A DNA stretch of 64,000 bases from Sparassis latifolia (Eukaryota; Basidiomycota; Agaricomycetes; Polyporales; Sparassidaceae): contig CM031556.1 of the NCBI GenBank assembly GCA_018466975.1, positions 3,844,001 to 3,908,000 on the forward strand, written 5' to 3'. The position numbers were made by a program, and so were the translations under genes. How positions within the stretch are numbered: position 1 is the first letter of the stretch; each line of letters opens with the position of its first letter. This document shows, piece after piece, positions 23,727-36,295 of the stretch. Below the pieces are notes generated by a model. That model was not told the origin of the DNA and did no database searches. It was given only the letters and a program-made list of their open reading frames with translations.

Positions 23727-23734
23727 TATATATA
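23727..23734 (+). promoter_or_regulatory. TATA box of malic enzyme 1
   Basis: TATATATA lies about 92 bp upstream of the ATG at 23826. Confidence 0.5.
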
Positions 23735-23825
23735 GAGTCTTATCGACGTCATCACGGTCGTCCACTCCATCCTGCAGCGCTCAGTTCCCGAGCTGAACTG
23801 AGGTGAACACAAGAATTCTACCGCC

Positions 23826-26052
23826 ATGGTCGTATCCGACAACGAGCAATTCCGTGTCGCCTTACGCGGCGAAGCCATCCTCACCCATCCGAGATGGAAC
23901 AAAGGGACTGCCTTCACTCGCAAAGAGCGCAAGGCCCTTGGGCTCACTGGACGCCTCCCTGACCGCGTCAACACTCTCGACGAGCAGTGTGACAGAGCCT
24001 ACGACCAGTATCTGTCCCGCGATGCGCCCCTCAGAAAGAACACGTTCCTGCAGAGCATGCGCGACCAGAACTGGGTGCTGTACTATTCGTTAATCTCGAG
24101 GCATCTGAGGGAGATGATACCGATTATCTATACTCCGACCGAGGTGAGATGCTCAGTCCGCACTCATGCCACGACCATACTCATCTGTGCTGTTCGCATG
24201 CGTGAATCAACCAGGCTGAGGCAATCTCGAATTACTCTCATCTGTTCCGCAGGAGCGAGGGTCTCTACCTCACCTTTTCGCACCAAGACTCCATGGAAGA
24301 AGACTTCCTGGAGCAGACAAGAGGACGTCATATTGACTTGGTCGTTTGTTCTGATGCCGAAGCGATCTTGGGCATTGGCGATCAGGGTGTCGGGGTGACC
24401 CCTCTCGCCGTTATATTCGTTGGAGACGAACTCACTTTTCTATGTAATGATCTAGGGCATAGGCGTAAGTGGCTTGACGTAGAATTGTATTCCTGTAATT
24501 AACACGTCTTGGAAGATCTCGACTGCGAAAGCGGCTATATACACGTAAGACATGCCGCCGTCACGTATCCTATAGAATGCTAATTGATCTGAAGCTTACT
24601 CGCAGGCATGGATCCTTCCAAGACCCTAAGCGTGACACTGGATGTCGGGACGGACAATAAGGACCTGCTCAACGATCGTCTGTACGTTGTGAGTAGGGTG
24701 GTTCCTCGTTCCCAGGTCCACCTTCTGAACACATCGGCAGGGATGGCCCCACAACCGCGTCCGTGGAGAGGAGTATGACAAATTCCTTGACAAGTATGTC
24801 CTCCGCCAGTTCGGTGTTCCAGGTACATTCAGGAAATATCAGATTCGTACAGCTAGTCCGCAAGTATCATCCCCATAGCCTGCTCCATTTCGAGGACTTC
24901 GGCGTGTCCAATGCGGAGAGGCTGCTCGACATCTACCGTGACCAACACGCAGTCTTTAACGATGACGTGTCAGTATCCTGTTCTCTTCTGTGGTCCCGAC
25001 GTTCCATTGACCTCGCAACTATAGCCAAGGGACTGGAGCGGTGACGCTCGCATGTGTCATGTCTGCCGCTGGCGTGACCAAGTCCACTCTGGCCGACCAG
25101 CGCATCGTCATTTACGGTGCGGGCACCGCGGGGCTGGGTATCGCGCGGCAGCTGCGGGACGGCATGGTCACGCTCGACGATCTCCCCCGCGAGGAGGCAA
25201 ACAAGCGCTTCTATCTGCTCGACCGCTTCGGGCTGATCAAGGACTCCCTCGGGCCGGACAAGATTCGCGAGGACCTGCGGGAGTTCGTCCGGGCAGATGC
25301 GGAGTGGGAGGACGTCCCCACGAACGTGCGGGGCGAGATCGGCTTGCTGGAGGTGGTGCGCAAGCTCAGGCCGACGGTGCTCATTGGGTGCTCCACACAA
25401 GCAGGAGCCTTTACGGAGGAAGTCGTGAAGGAGATGGCGAAGGGCACCGAGAGGCCGATCATTCTCCCGCTTTCGAACCCGAGCAGGCTGCATGAGGTCA
25501 CGCCGCAGCAGGCGAACGACTGGACGAACGGGAAGGCGCTGCTGGCGACGGGGAGCCCGTTCCCTCCGTGCAAGATGCCAAATGGGAAGGACTACGTGTG
25601 AGTGTGTCTTCCGTGTCCACAGGGCCGTGCTCATCGTGCCGTGAATACCCTTTTGCAGCATCGCAGAGTGCAATAGTATGACTTGCATGTGTGAACCGAT
25701 CTTGCTGAAACTTACTTATTGACTTCCAGATGCGCTAATATATCCAGGCCTGGGATTCGGGGCTATGCTTGCGCAGTCCCGTACACTCACGGACACGATG
25801 ATCATCGCAGGCACCCGGCGACTCGCGTCCCTCGCCCCTGCTTTGAAAGACCCCGACGACGCGTTGCTTCCTGACTTCGGCGATGCGCCCGAGGTAAACT
25901 TTGAAGTTGCTATAGCGGTAGCCGAGCAAGCAATCGAAGAGGGCAGTGCAGGTGTGGATTGGAAGAAAGAGGAGGTGCGCGACAAGGTGAGGGAAAGGCA
26001 GTGGAAGCCAATCTATGGCGAGTATGTCTACGACCCGCAAGGCGATTCCTGA
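23826..26052 (+). CDS. Malic enzyme, copy 1
   Basis: Oxidative decarboxylation of malate to pyruvate with NAD(P)+. Ten exons give 573 codons: 23826-24143, 24215-24394, 24456-24464, 24516-24544, 24595-24688, 24741-24793, 24843-24968, 25025-25597, 25659-25675, 25730-26052. Family marks: GTAFTRKERKALGLTGRLP, IPIIYTPTE, SDAEAILGIGDQGVGGIGIS, LNDRLYVGWPHNRVRG, HFEDFGVSNAERLL, FNDDVQGTGAVTLA (metal-binding and catalytic region), GAGTAGLGIARQL (nucleotide-binding fold), PLSNPSRL and NNALIYPGLGFGAML. The third exon is only 9 nt (Gly-Ile-Gly). No mitochondrial presequence is evident, and NAD versus NADP preference cannot be judged safely. It has the same exon lengths as copy 2 at 38.3 kb except one codon in exon 8. 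Confidence 0.96.
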
Positions 26053-26356
26053 ACAAAGCATATGCATGTCTCAATATAATGATGTAAGAATGGGTGTACG
26101 ATACAACTGTAATGCCAATTATTTCATGACACATTGGTTCGTGCGCGGGGATTCTAATACATGTGCTGGACTGGCCAGTCGAAGTTGCGACTCATGATGG
26201 ACAGATACCTCCTCACAACTTCCGATGAGATTCTGACAAACGCGACACACGTACACATGTTGTCTGAAAAGATACACACTGTCCATAGCTACATCCACAA
26301 TACTCACATCCTGACGACCATGCACGGCTCTAATGAATTTAGTGGGATCGACTAGC

Positions 26357-27092
26357 TCAGGCAGCAGTAGCAACGCTGTCAAGGGTCTTGAGGTAATCAA
26401 GCCTGTAGGGACTCGCATCTGTAGCGGCGCCACGGTTATATGCCAGCCACTTAGGCTCGTCCTTTAGACGGGTAAATCGACGCCGGATACTGAACCACGA
26501 CACGAGATACGAACCTTGAAGAGACGCATGGTACGCGACTTGTTGCCCATGTCAAGCGAGAAGCGATGGTAGATACCGGCGGGAAGAACGAGGAGGTCGC
26601 CGGGGCCGAGGTGGCAGCGAATCCAGGAATCGCTGGAGTGCTCTGGACGAGCATCATGAAACCTGAACTCTGCGAAGGAAGTAGGGGTGGACATACCGCG
26701 GACGTCGAAATAGCCACCACCCTCGAGAATGTACCGGATCTCCTCATCCTCGTGCATGTGCCTGTACACGACAGTGTTCAGCGCTAACCTCTCCCAAGGC
26801 CAGTCCTTAAAATTGAAACATTGCGCACGACTTACTCATGGTAGAAGGCCTTCGTCTTAGTCTCGAACTCAGCGCCCATCGCCTCTTTGTTGACGACGAC
26901 GATGTCGCGGTTCTTGTAATCACGCTCAGCAGCGATGGCGTTGATCTCGTTCTCCCACTCGCCAGCAGCATCAAGGGGAACGTGCCAGTGAAGAACGCCG
27001 ATGTTACTCAGGATCTCGTCAGTCGCAGGGCGTCCAGAGTCGTGGAGCAGACGCTGGTCGCCCGGGAGCTCGTCCATGAAGTATGCGCGCAT
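26357..27092 (-). CDS. ADI1: Acireductone dioxygenase (methionine salvage)
   Basis: Metal-dependent cupin that cleaves acireductone to the keto-acid precursor of methionine in the methionine salvage pathway. Three exons on the minus strand. The first starts [20 protein letters not shown] and ends KAFYHE. The second carries the metal ligands [10 protein letters not shown] (H-x-H-x3-E pattern) and the fourth ligand in [10 protein letters not shown]. After a short intron (about 26465-26509) the last exon reads [11 protein letters not shown] and ends in [13 protein letters not shown]. The size (about 180 aa) is normal. It is convergent with malic enzyme 1 (stops about 300 bp apart) and divergent from the RS-rich gene. 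A TATAAG site lies about 65 bp upstream. Confidence 0.96.
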
Positions 27093-27652
27093 GACGAAGT
27101 GGGTAGGATGAAGCTGGTGGTGAAGTCAAAGTTACTAGAGAAGTGCGGAGTTGCTGCTTATATGTTGTGTCTGGAGAGTTATTCCGAGTGACGGCCGGCC
27201 GAGTGATAACTGTGATATAAATATTGCTTCATCACATAAGTAGGTGGACCTCGGAGAACAGACGGCGCAGGAGATGGTCATCAGCTAGTATCACGGGAAA
27301 CAGATTTGTTTTTGTGTCTGGATTGACAAAACTTCCCGTGGCAGGGGAAACATCAGAACTGGGAGGACGGATGTCCGATACCTTCTTCCACTGAATTGGA
27401 GAAATCAAGCTTGTCCGAGCTTCGGGATTCTGAACCTGAACACATGTTCAGATGCTGAGACTGTATTGCGCCCGATTGCAAAGTACTCACATATCGCCGG
27501 AGACTTCCCTTTTCCAGATGACACGCCACCAGACCAAATACCCTGCAACAAGGTTCGCCACATCTTACCCTTTCTGGCAGCACCGCCTGTTATTCTTGCA
27601 TTCACCTGCCAACGTCCTGGACGCTCCAGGAGCGGTGCCGCAGACTCTCACA
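27093..27652. promoter_or_regulatory. Divergent promoter region (ADI1 / RS-rich gene)
   Basis: 560 bp between two head-to-head starts. A minus-strand TATAAG occurs at 27158-27163, about 65 bp before the dioxygenase ATG. No other site was recognised. Confidence 0.45.
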
Positions 27653-29268
27653 ATGTCCAAGTCCTCCTTGTCTTCTGTGGTATCCAATCTGGTGCGCGCA
27701 TCAATGGGAGCGTCGGTGTCAGGCACAGTGACCGACGAAGACCTTGACCGGCATGTCGCCGAGCTCATCCTCAAAGAAGCAAAGCAGAAGGCGGAACGAT
27801 ACAGCAAGGACGGGATCCGAGCGTATCTTCCCAGCGTGTAAGTATACTGTTAGATCTTTCATATATATCATGTTTACGAGCAAACGGGCTTGTCAGGTCG
27901 GACGCCAACGTCCCGAGAGCGAATAAACGCTTCTTGTCGTCCATCATACGAAGCACGGATGACCACAACAAGACTATCCTGCGTGCACAAGCCTTGGCGG
28001 CACAAGAGGTCAGGATGGAACGAGAAGAACAGGAGCGGCGCGAACGGCGCGCTCGTGCGGAGGAGGCAGTGGCGGCGGAACGTATGAGGAGGCTGATGGG
28101 CGGTGGCGGGATGGAGTGGGCGCACAATTGGGATTATGGAGAAGGGCATCGTCACAGGAAACGACGTGAGAGGAGTGAGGGTCGGCAGGACAAATATGAC
28201 AGCGGGGATGAAAGCGAGTCCACGGACCGGGAAAGGAGGCTAGACAGGCGAGAGCGGCACCATCATCATCGGACAAGGTCTACAGATAGACATCGGCACA
28301 GGAAGGAGGAGCAGGCATCAAGACACAGCAGAAGACATTCGCGTTCTGCCGACGAGGACGACGATCACGAACGGAGACGGGCCAGGCGGGATAGGCACAC
28401 GAGCCACCCACTGGACGACAAAGACAGAGATAGGCATCGTCGTAAACGCCGCAGATATAGCCCTGATCATTCTCATGGAAGAAATCGTTCTAGCAGGTCA
28501 CCTTCGGACAGAGCGCGTTCTCGTTCTCAGACGTCAGACACTCCCCCTACTCAGTCTCATAGACACAGGGGTCGGCGTTCACCCTCACTCTCTCATAGTC
28601 GGGACGATAGGCGTGACGATGACAACTCTCGACCTCCCCGTTCCACAGAAGGGGAGTCAGAAATGGATATTTTATCACGGGAGGACCAGCTGCGTCTGCA
28701 GCTCAAACGCAAGCGCAAAGGCAAGGCGAGAGAATACTCAGAAACTCGTTCGAGCCCGAGTCCCAATCCTCGCAGCCGTTCTCGTAGCCGTCCCAGAGAG
28801 CATTCCAGATTACAATCACCATGCCGAGAGCCATCCAAGCCCGGATCGTCTTCCTCGCACACTCTTCGCTCATCCCGCAGTCCCTCTAGCTCACCGCCAG
28901 CATCACCCTCCATCGCCGCCGCCCAGCTCCCGTCCAAGATGGACAAGTACTTCCAGTCCTCGTACGACCCGCGCCTGGACGTTGCACCGCTTACTATGCC
29001 CGCAGTGCCAAAGACTGGTCTGATTAACGACGCAGAGTTCGCGGGGTGGGATGCGATGCTCGAGCTCATCCGCCAGCGGAGGGAGGACAAGGAGGAGAAG
29101 AAGCGGCTCGAGCGATGGGGCGTGAGCAAGGACAAAGGCAAGGACAAGAAGAAGAGCGGCGATACCGCCGACGGCCGGTGGTCCGAGGGTGGGCTCAATA
29201 TCATGGACATCGAGTATAAGAAGAGAGGGTCTGTGCGGGAGTGGGATCTAGGCAAGGAGGGTTTCTGA
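27653..29268 (+). CDS. Arg/Ser-rich nuclear protein, conserved in basidiomycetes
   Basis: Two exons (27653-27837, 27897-29268) give 518 codons. The N-terminus (SLSSVVSNLVRASMGASVSG, DRHVAELILKEAKQKAERY, KRFLSSIIRSTDDHNKTILR) is helical and looks conserved. The middle, about residues 100-340, is dominated by RS, RD, RH and RE dipeptides with a His-rich run, typical of SR-type nuclear proteins tied to RNA splicing. The C-terminus is again ordered: SSYDPRLDVAP, LINDAEFAGWDAMLELIRQR and GGLNIMDIEYKKRGSVREWD. I do not know a named family for it. A role in RNA processing is inferred from composition only. The middle is low-complexity, so length may vary between strains. Confidence 0.82.
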
Positions 29269-29456
29269 TCTGTCTGTCATTGATACCCAGTTGTGATGCT
29301 CAGGGATGCGGCGTAGGTATTTGTAGATTATACACGTGTATTGTTTTTTTTAATTCCTTGGATCATTCCTCTGCCCAAAGTGACTAAAAAGCTGGATATT
29401 AATCTGTACTGTACATCTCTAACCATTCCTACCATAGAACATGCTACCCGGAATTA

Positions 29457-32400
29457 TCACTGCTCACTCACAGCTTTGTGGACGACCAGCGTCTCCTCCG
29501 CGGTGAGTTGATCCACTGCAACGGAGAAGTTGCTCGTGTTGTGGCTGGCGCATTCACGGAAGAACGAGAGAAGGTGTGCCTGAACGACCGTCAGAATAGA
29601 CACCTAAGGTTGAGAGAGGCGGCCAGATAACGATGCACGCACCCGCATGTCCATCTGAGAGATAGGATCGTTCCTCAGGTCCTCGTCGTCTCCATCAGAC
29701 AAGGTATCGTCGATGTCGAAATTCGTGCCACGAGGCCCAAGCATCTCCGATAGGAACGCAAATTCGTCGGCCTTGAAACCTTGGTGTAACTTCTCCTCTT
29801 CAGTCCATTCATCGTCCTACGAAGCCCAAACCCGAGCTGTATTCAGCAAAAGGCGCGACCGAGAGAGAGATCGTTCACCTCGTCATCAGAGTCGATTTCG
29901 GGGACGGCACCGAGGTTCATAGTTGCTGCCTCCCCGCCCGATTGCAGGTCGTGCAGCAGGAGCTTCAAAGCCTTCACAGGGAATGCGATAGACGTGAACT
30001 CCGTTGGTACTACACAAATGGTGCGAACGTCAGAAAAGGAACGTAGTGATGTGTAGCAAGGTTACCCTCTGTAGGCTCACTTTTCTTTGTTTTCGACCGG
30101 GTCATGATCACTATCGTAAAGATCAGCTGAATTTTTTGCATCGCTGATGCACCAACTACGTACCATCCTTGGTCTCGGGTTTGATGATGAGATCGCCCTT
30201 GACCATGAGATGCTGCAGACTCGGCCGCTCCGATGCGTACAACGAGCACAGCCCGAGTGTGCTGATGCGCGTCGCCCAGAAGCCTTGGAACGTCTCGGCA
30301 TTTTCGCACCACGTCTGGATCAGGATGTCCAGTCCCGAGCGGCCGTCAATGTTGGTCGACTCCAGAAGAGTGAGTACAGTGTCGCGTTGGCTGTGGATAA
30401 GGAACGCGAACGGAATGACCAAGCTCTGCGGGCGACATCGCATGAGTGCACCGAACAAACTCGGAGTCACGTACCTGAAGGAATGTCGCGGTCTTCGCCG
30501 TGGTCATACGGCGCACCATCGCCTGCAGCAACTCGGGCAGTACTGGCCCGACGGCCTCACCCGCTCTGCGCAGGAGATGGATGATGAGGTCGCCAATAGC
30601 AAGCCCGCCGGACTCGTCATCGCTCTGCAGCCGCCTCGCGATCACTGTGAGCACGCTCTCAAGACCTGACTGACCGGTCGACGGGTCTGACCACGACACC
30701 AGCTGGTTGAAGTCTTTGCGAATGACCGATGTCAGGCAACTGATGCCACTCTGAAAACCGTTCAGTGGTCAATTCCGGGGCCGTTAGTGCAAGACCTTTC
30801 CTCACCTGGATGACATCGCGGTCCTCGACAGTCCTCATGCAGAGGAACAAGCTAGGGCCCAGGTGTGCGAAGAAACCCTCGCCAAGTCCCGACTCCGGTG
30901 CCCCTTGCACAAGACTGCCGACGAGATCAATAGCAGCACCTGTGATCCACGGCTCATCTGCGCTGGACGCCATGATCGCATTGCACAGCCCAGGCAGCGC
31001 ATGCTTCACGACGCTCTCATAAACGCCAGGCGCAGGAGACTTCGCCAGATTTTCGAGTATGTCTGACAAGATGGAGATGAAGATAGGATCTGCACAGAAA
31101 TGATCTGTTAAGATATGTCGCAGTATGAGGCAGTGTGACCAACCTTTGTTGTTCTTCATCCATACTCCTAGAACAGCCAGCACGAGATTCCCGGCCAGCT
31201 CGCGGTCAAGCCACTTGCCATCATCGAGCTCAACGATGACAGACAGCGTCTCGAGAACCAAACTCAACGTGTCCTCGGTGGTAGCTGACAGGAACGGTCC
31301 GAGATCCTTGGCTATCCGAGGCGCCATCGGCGCAATGACGGCATCGTCCACATCTTTTTGGCAGAAGCTGAATAAAGCCAATTTCCAGTAAAGAAACAGC
31401 GGTAAAGTCTTGTGGTACGCACTTGAGAATGGCCTTCACGGCAGAAAGCTTGATCGGAATGCCTGCAGATTCCGTCTCCAACACCTGCACAGCAGCCTCA
31501 ACATATTGTCCAGCCATATGTGCGGGAAGGAGCCTCGCGAACTGACTAGCAAAGACAAACGCACGACCCTGAAGGAATGGGCACTCTGCCATCCGCAACA
31601 ACCAATCGTTTCAGTGTAAACTCAGCTAACGAACAAAGAGGAATCAATCCACCTGAAATACTGAGGAGCGACGGAACGACGTTCGTCAGCAGAGCCTGGA
31701 TATCAATCGGCTTGGGACGCCCTGCTAGCTCTTCGTCCTCGAGACAGTCGAGCAGCGCATCTGACTGCGAGCCGACCGCCGCCAGAGCGGCCTCCAGAGG
31801 TCTCCACCTGCAAAATTTAGTCTACTGTCATACAATAGACATCGCTGGACACACCAGTCATGCCTGCCTGCGCTGCGTGCTTCCTCAGACTGAACCGCAA
31901 GTTGTTGAACGACTGCCTGGCACGACGATGCGGTCGTCGCGGCAGAGCGCGAAAAGATGCTCTGAAAATGCTTATCAGATCGGAGTACCCTGAAGCATGA
32001 GTACAGACAATACCCACAGCGAGTAGGTCGAAGCCGGCTATCCGTACGCTATATGTATTGGTCTCGTCCGACTCTTGCGCAACGAATGCGTTGGCATCGG
32101 TCGCCCATTCGTCCTCCTGAGAATGATCAGGAATGGCAGTTCAGGACGTCGATGAACTGATCTCACATCGTCTTGCGTCATCTGTGCCCAGCCGAAGATG
32201 GCACCAATCAGCGCGTTGAGGTTCGCCGGCTCAAACCACTCCTTCGCCTTCCCGCCGCGCGTCACATTCGACACGAAGTCAAGCAGAGGGCACATCAGGT
32301 GTGGGATCTCGATTGGCTGGTCCTCGGACGAGGTTGGCTTCACATGCTCGCCAGACAGGTAGTACTGCGTGAACGCGGGGAAAAGCGCATTAAGATGGTT

Positions 32401-33848
32401 AAGCGATACTGTCAGCAGCTCTTGGAGGTGGGGTATCAACGCGCGCGCGAAAGAGACATAGATGATGTCCAAAGTCTGCAGACGTCGGTGTGAGGTCAAA
32501 AATTGTGTACGGCCTCGATGCACCCACTTTGTATATTTGAATCCGAATAGCAAGGCCGTCCCAATTAGCGGTGTTTTCGACGTCGGTGCGCGGGTCGATT
32601 TTCAGCAGCATTTTGAACGCCTCGATCCAGACCGGGAGGATCGAACCCGTGGCCTCTTTTACAGATTGTGGGAACTGCTCCTTCACCATGAAGAGGGTCT
32701 CGACGCATTGTCTGAACACGGATATCGTCCGCGCACGTGTGAGGGCCGTATGTTGCTGGATTTCACTATTCGAGACCTGCATCCTCATGGGATGTGATGA
32801 GGTGACGTACCTCTGAAGCGCCCAGGATGGAGAGCAAGACGGGTAGGAGCTGACGGAGAACAGGTAAGATCTGGTCTTCTGTGAGTTCCTTCCCTACGAA
32901 CTCCGTGAAGACTTGCATAGCACCATGAACAGATGCTGGTGAGTTAGATGACAAGAGGACGATTAGTGAGTTCAAAAGATCTGGGTATTCCTCTGGCCAA
33001 TCGCTGCTTGCGATTAGGGAAAGTGTTTGGGCCTACATAGATTAATAAATAGATAAGTTCAGTCATAAACACATCGAGTGGCCGACGTACGCATAGCGAC
33101 CTTATTTTGCTGTTTGGGTCTGATAGACCCTGGAAGACCGCCTGTCGTATGTTCGCCTTCACCTGCTTGAATACGCATCAGCTCAAATGCCATTAGTGTG
33201 CGAGAAACCCTTCTTAAAAGGGGTTCACGGCCGTGATAATGCAGTAAGGTACATTGCAACAGCCCAGATCAATAACACCTCCAGGCCTGAGCATGCGCCG
33301 AGTGTTGTGAAATAACGTCCACACAAGATCTCCAGTCATTCCCAAGCGCGATAAATGAATAGATGCTACGAATCAATCAGATATAGACCGCCGGGTCACA
33401 ATAGATAGAATCGTGAAGCCTTCGACGAACACGCTCCTAAACAAGAAACATACCTCCAGAGGTGGCGGCATGGCCCTAAACTGCGAAAATTGTGGCGACC
33501 AGTGTTCGCTCACGTACTTGCGAAGCATAATGGACGCCGAGTGCTGGAAGGAAACACATAGCCATCAAGCCACGGCCTGAGCGCACGAAACGCGACACAC
33601 TCATCTGGCGTAGTGCCAGGGTGGCATCCTGGGTGAGTACAAGTTGCGAGAGCGCGATCCCCGCCTCTGCCGACGCGTCCCAACGCGCAGCGCACAACAC
33701 GAGGTCAGCACGCGTCCCAAATGAAGCGAGAGCGGTGCGAACCTGGGGTTTTGAGGAGCTCAGTAAGCTTGAGCTCGGCAGTGATGCGAATGTTGGTGTC
33801 GGGGGAAAGGGTAGCTGAGAGGCATTGTGCGATCTCTGCTGAAACCAT
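29457..33848 (-). CDS. Importin-9/Kap114-type karyopherin
   Basis: Nuclear import receptor of the importin-beta superfamily; Kap114/importin-9 carries core histones and TBP. More than ten exons on the minus strand, about 1000 aa. The start at 33848 reads MVSAEIAQCLSATLSPDTNI and continues ELKLTELLKTP. Later exons carry GIALSQLVLTQDATLALRQ, MLRKYVSEHWSPQFSQFR, IRQAVFQGLSDPNSKIRSLC, HGAMQVFTEFVGKELTEDQI, FALSRA-type HEAT helices, and DFVSNVTRGGKAKEWF near mid-protein. The last exon ends HLLSFFRECASHNTSNFSVA and a stop at 29457. The order matches the importin-9 branch (N-terminal importin-beta domain followed by HEAT repeats). One intron (about 33167-33455) is far longer than the others. The stop is convergent with the RS-rich gene, 190 bp away. 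Confidence 0.92.
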
Positions 33849-35124
33849 GGAAGTTTGAGTCTGAGGACGGGATGCTGCAGCCTGTCACGGTCACACACTG
33901 TAAGTCTGACGCGACCATCACGATCACGCGACGCGGTTATCGATCTCGTTATTTTATTTTATTTGACTCCCATCCTCAGTGACTGACGTTCAGGACAAGC
34001 TTGGCAGAATAAACCTGTGACTATAAATGTCGCGCTGGGTTCTGACAGAGGCTGCACCTGATCCACGACAAGATAGCAAGGAACTTCCAAAAACATACCC
34101 GATATGACAAGTCAGCTTCCTCATTCGGCGTCAGGGGAGTTCAGGCTCACGCCTATGTACTACAGGGGTTCTTCACTCAAAACTGGCGCAAGGCCTATAG
34201 CTCCATCGTCTCATCCCGTACCCTCGTAGTTTTTGACCAATCTATGCAACCTCATCTTCTAAGTGCGTGCTAATTTTGGAATAAATACTGTAATAGAGGT
34301 TGAATCGGCACGAAAATACTGAAATGATGGCGCAGTTGCTTACACTGGTTGGTCTTCTTCAAACAGTGGCACGCAGCCACGGCATTCCGGATTTGGGTAG
34401 GTTGTTTCAAAGCCCGAGCGGACGAGCGCCTTTTGTCACGGCTGTGGCAGGCACGTTGAACGCAAACCGTTATCCCTCCTCGGAAATTCGCTGTGCTGGT
34501 CCGCATCCCTATCGGGCATACGAATCATTTATATTTATGGTGTTCATGGATGGTTACACCTTAGTTAGGTTTTTCCGGAGCTAGTGACTCTCGAGATCTG
34601 CCAAATACCCACACGGCAGCTCTGTGGTATGGTGAGCATTTGCTCTCCTGTGCTTCACACACTTCATATAATTTTATTCCGAGTATCTGAGGACATCAAA
34701 TAGGTCCTTGATAGTGTACATAAAAATGCCGGGAGGGATCCAATGTGGAAGGAGCTGGAAACTAATTTCTACATTTTGAAAGCAAACCCGCTTTGAAGAA
34801 CTCCCTTCGTGATAGTAGTTCTTGTTTCTGAAACTTGAGGCTAGCTGGCACGCTGCAAACACAACTACAATTCACGTTATGAACGGTCGTAGCGGACACA
34901 ACTCAAGGTCGATCGACACCACGCAGTGCAAGTGAAGTAAACAAACAACATCATTAACCGATCGACGACGCTACAAACACCTTCGTTCATTAGAGTCCCG
35001 TTCAATATCGTAGCGTCCAAACGAGGCTCGGTTGAGAACGGACACGCGAAATGAAGCACACGAAGAGACAAGGAACACTCCGGGACCTCGATCGCGGACG
35101 ACGGAGGAAGCGACTCGGACGCGA
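33849..35124. other. Intergenic, no gene seen
   Basis: 1.3 kb between the importin start and the end of the MARVEL gene. The open frames near 34300-34580 and 34877-35275 show no motif. It is probably the importin promoter plus MARVEL 3' flank. Confidence 0.5.
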
Positions 35125-35922
35125 TCACGCAATGAGCTGACCGCGCAGCCCGTCGCCACGACGCGTGGCAGAGATACCACGTAGGAAGACGATGAACAGG
35201 GCAAAGAATGTCACGATACTGGGAGTAGCAAAATTTCAACTTCAGGAGGATGGTACGGACTAATTTCGCACGCACAAAAGTACCCAGGCGAAACCTTCCA
35301 GGGCGTTCAACTGACCACAGTATGTGACATGGTCAAATTTCCTATGTTCACACGGTGGGTGAGCAACCACGACAGCACTAAGGGCAAACGGTGTACCCAC
35401 CCGCAGCTCAGTCCACCACCCAGGGCCTGTGTGATCGCAGCTGCTCCCGCAAGCCAGAAGACCCACGTCATGAACAGGCTGAAAAGTGAAATACGTGTCA
35501 GCCGCACACATTGCAACGGGACATCGGAGTACCCACAAGATCGCATGGCTGAGCACGCTCGTGAGGATGGAGCCCGACGGGGAGTGCAAGAAGAGGATGA
35601 GGTAGAGCGACGAGAACAGCACGGTCCAGGACGACGCAAAGAGAATGAAGCGTGTGCGGTCACGAATGGCAGAGGTGGGGAAGTTGTGGTGCGAGTTGTA
35701 CCGGGCGGTCAGCCAAGCCGAGATGGAGAGCTGCTGGGCTATCAGTTGACACAAGCCTAATCTGAAGCTTGCTACGCACCTCGATGATGGCAAACACAAT
35801 GATGAAGGCGAACACGACTGTTCAAAGCGAGAAAGGTTCAGTTGTGATGCGCATGTTCGTTCTGGCGCGGGAGACTGACTAGTGTGTCCCCGGCGAATAT
35901 GAGGGTCGAAGTCAAATGCCAT
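35125..35922 (-). CDS. MARVEL-domain membrane protein
   Basis: Four-helix MARVEL protein, a family linked to membrane apposition and sub-compartments of the plasma membrane in fungi. The start at 35922 gives MAFDFDPHIRRGHT, the usual fungal opening before helix 1. Helix regions follow: FAFIIVFAIIEVAISAW, IRDRTRFILFASSWTVLFSS with LYLILFLHSPSG, then LTWVFWLAGAAAITQALGGG, and the last helix VLFIVTFFALFIVFLRG, which ends in a basic tail GISATRRGDGLRGQL. Four or five short introns on the minus strand are needed. It lies in the same direction as the LysM gene upstream. The precise role is unknown. Confidence 0.88.
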
Positions 35923-36295
35923 GATGGAGTAAATAGGCGTTGAGGGGAGTGCTTCACAGTACTGACGTGGTTGATAACGAGGTCGTGAGCGTGAAGTCGT
36001 GAGCTAGGAGAGGGGAGGTGCACGGCGGCTGGCGCAAAGTTAAAATCGGAGTCGCACTCCAAACCGCGTCGGCTCTCGAACGCGGTTCCATAAAGTGGGT
36101 CGACCCGCCCCGTGACGTCATCGGATTTTGTTTTCCGACGCCTTGCTGACTCTCCCAGCACAGTCAGCACGAGAGCAACAATATTACTCGGACACGTCTC
36201 GTAAAATACAATTGCACGCTCATTAGCAACAACGTATGCACCAGCCTCTACTATATCGTAAAATCGTAAAATCGTAAAATCTGTTAGCGTCAGTT
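35923..36295. promoter_or_regulatory. Promoter region of the MARVEL gene
   Basis: 370 bp between the LysM stop and the MARVEL start. It contains a 3-unit tandem repeat of ATCGTAAA (36255-36278). No clear TATA box was seen. Confidence 0.4.
36255..36278. repeat. ATCGTAAA x3 minisatellite
   Basis: Three perfect 8-base units followed by a partial ATC, just downstream of the LysM stop codon. Confidence 0.9.

Larger units (their letters stand above)
21914..23825. other. Intergenic region upstream of malic enzyme 1
   Basis: No gene is supported in 1.9 kb. One minus-strand open frame (22788-22384) is long enough to notice but shows no family motif or splice logic. The region includes an inverted pair of TGASTCA sites (22677-22707) and, close to the malic enzyme start, a TATATATA box. 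Confidence 0.45.

Noticed and set aside
24933..25688. Long open frame (251 codons) on the minus strand
   Set aside because: It is the antisense shadow of malic enzyme 1 exon 8, where GC-rich codons suppress stops. No motif of its own.
28593..29255. Open frame of 220 codons on the minus strand
   Set aside because: Antisense shadow of the low-complexity RS-rich exon; its Arg/Ser-rich composition mirrors the real gene.
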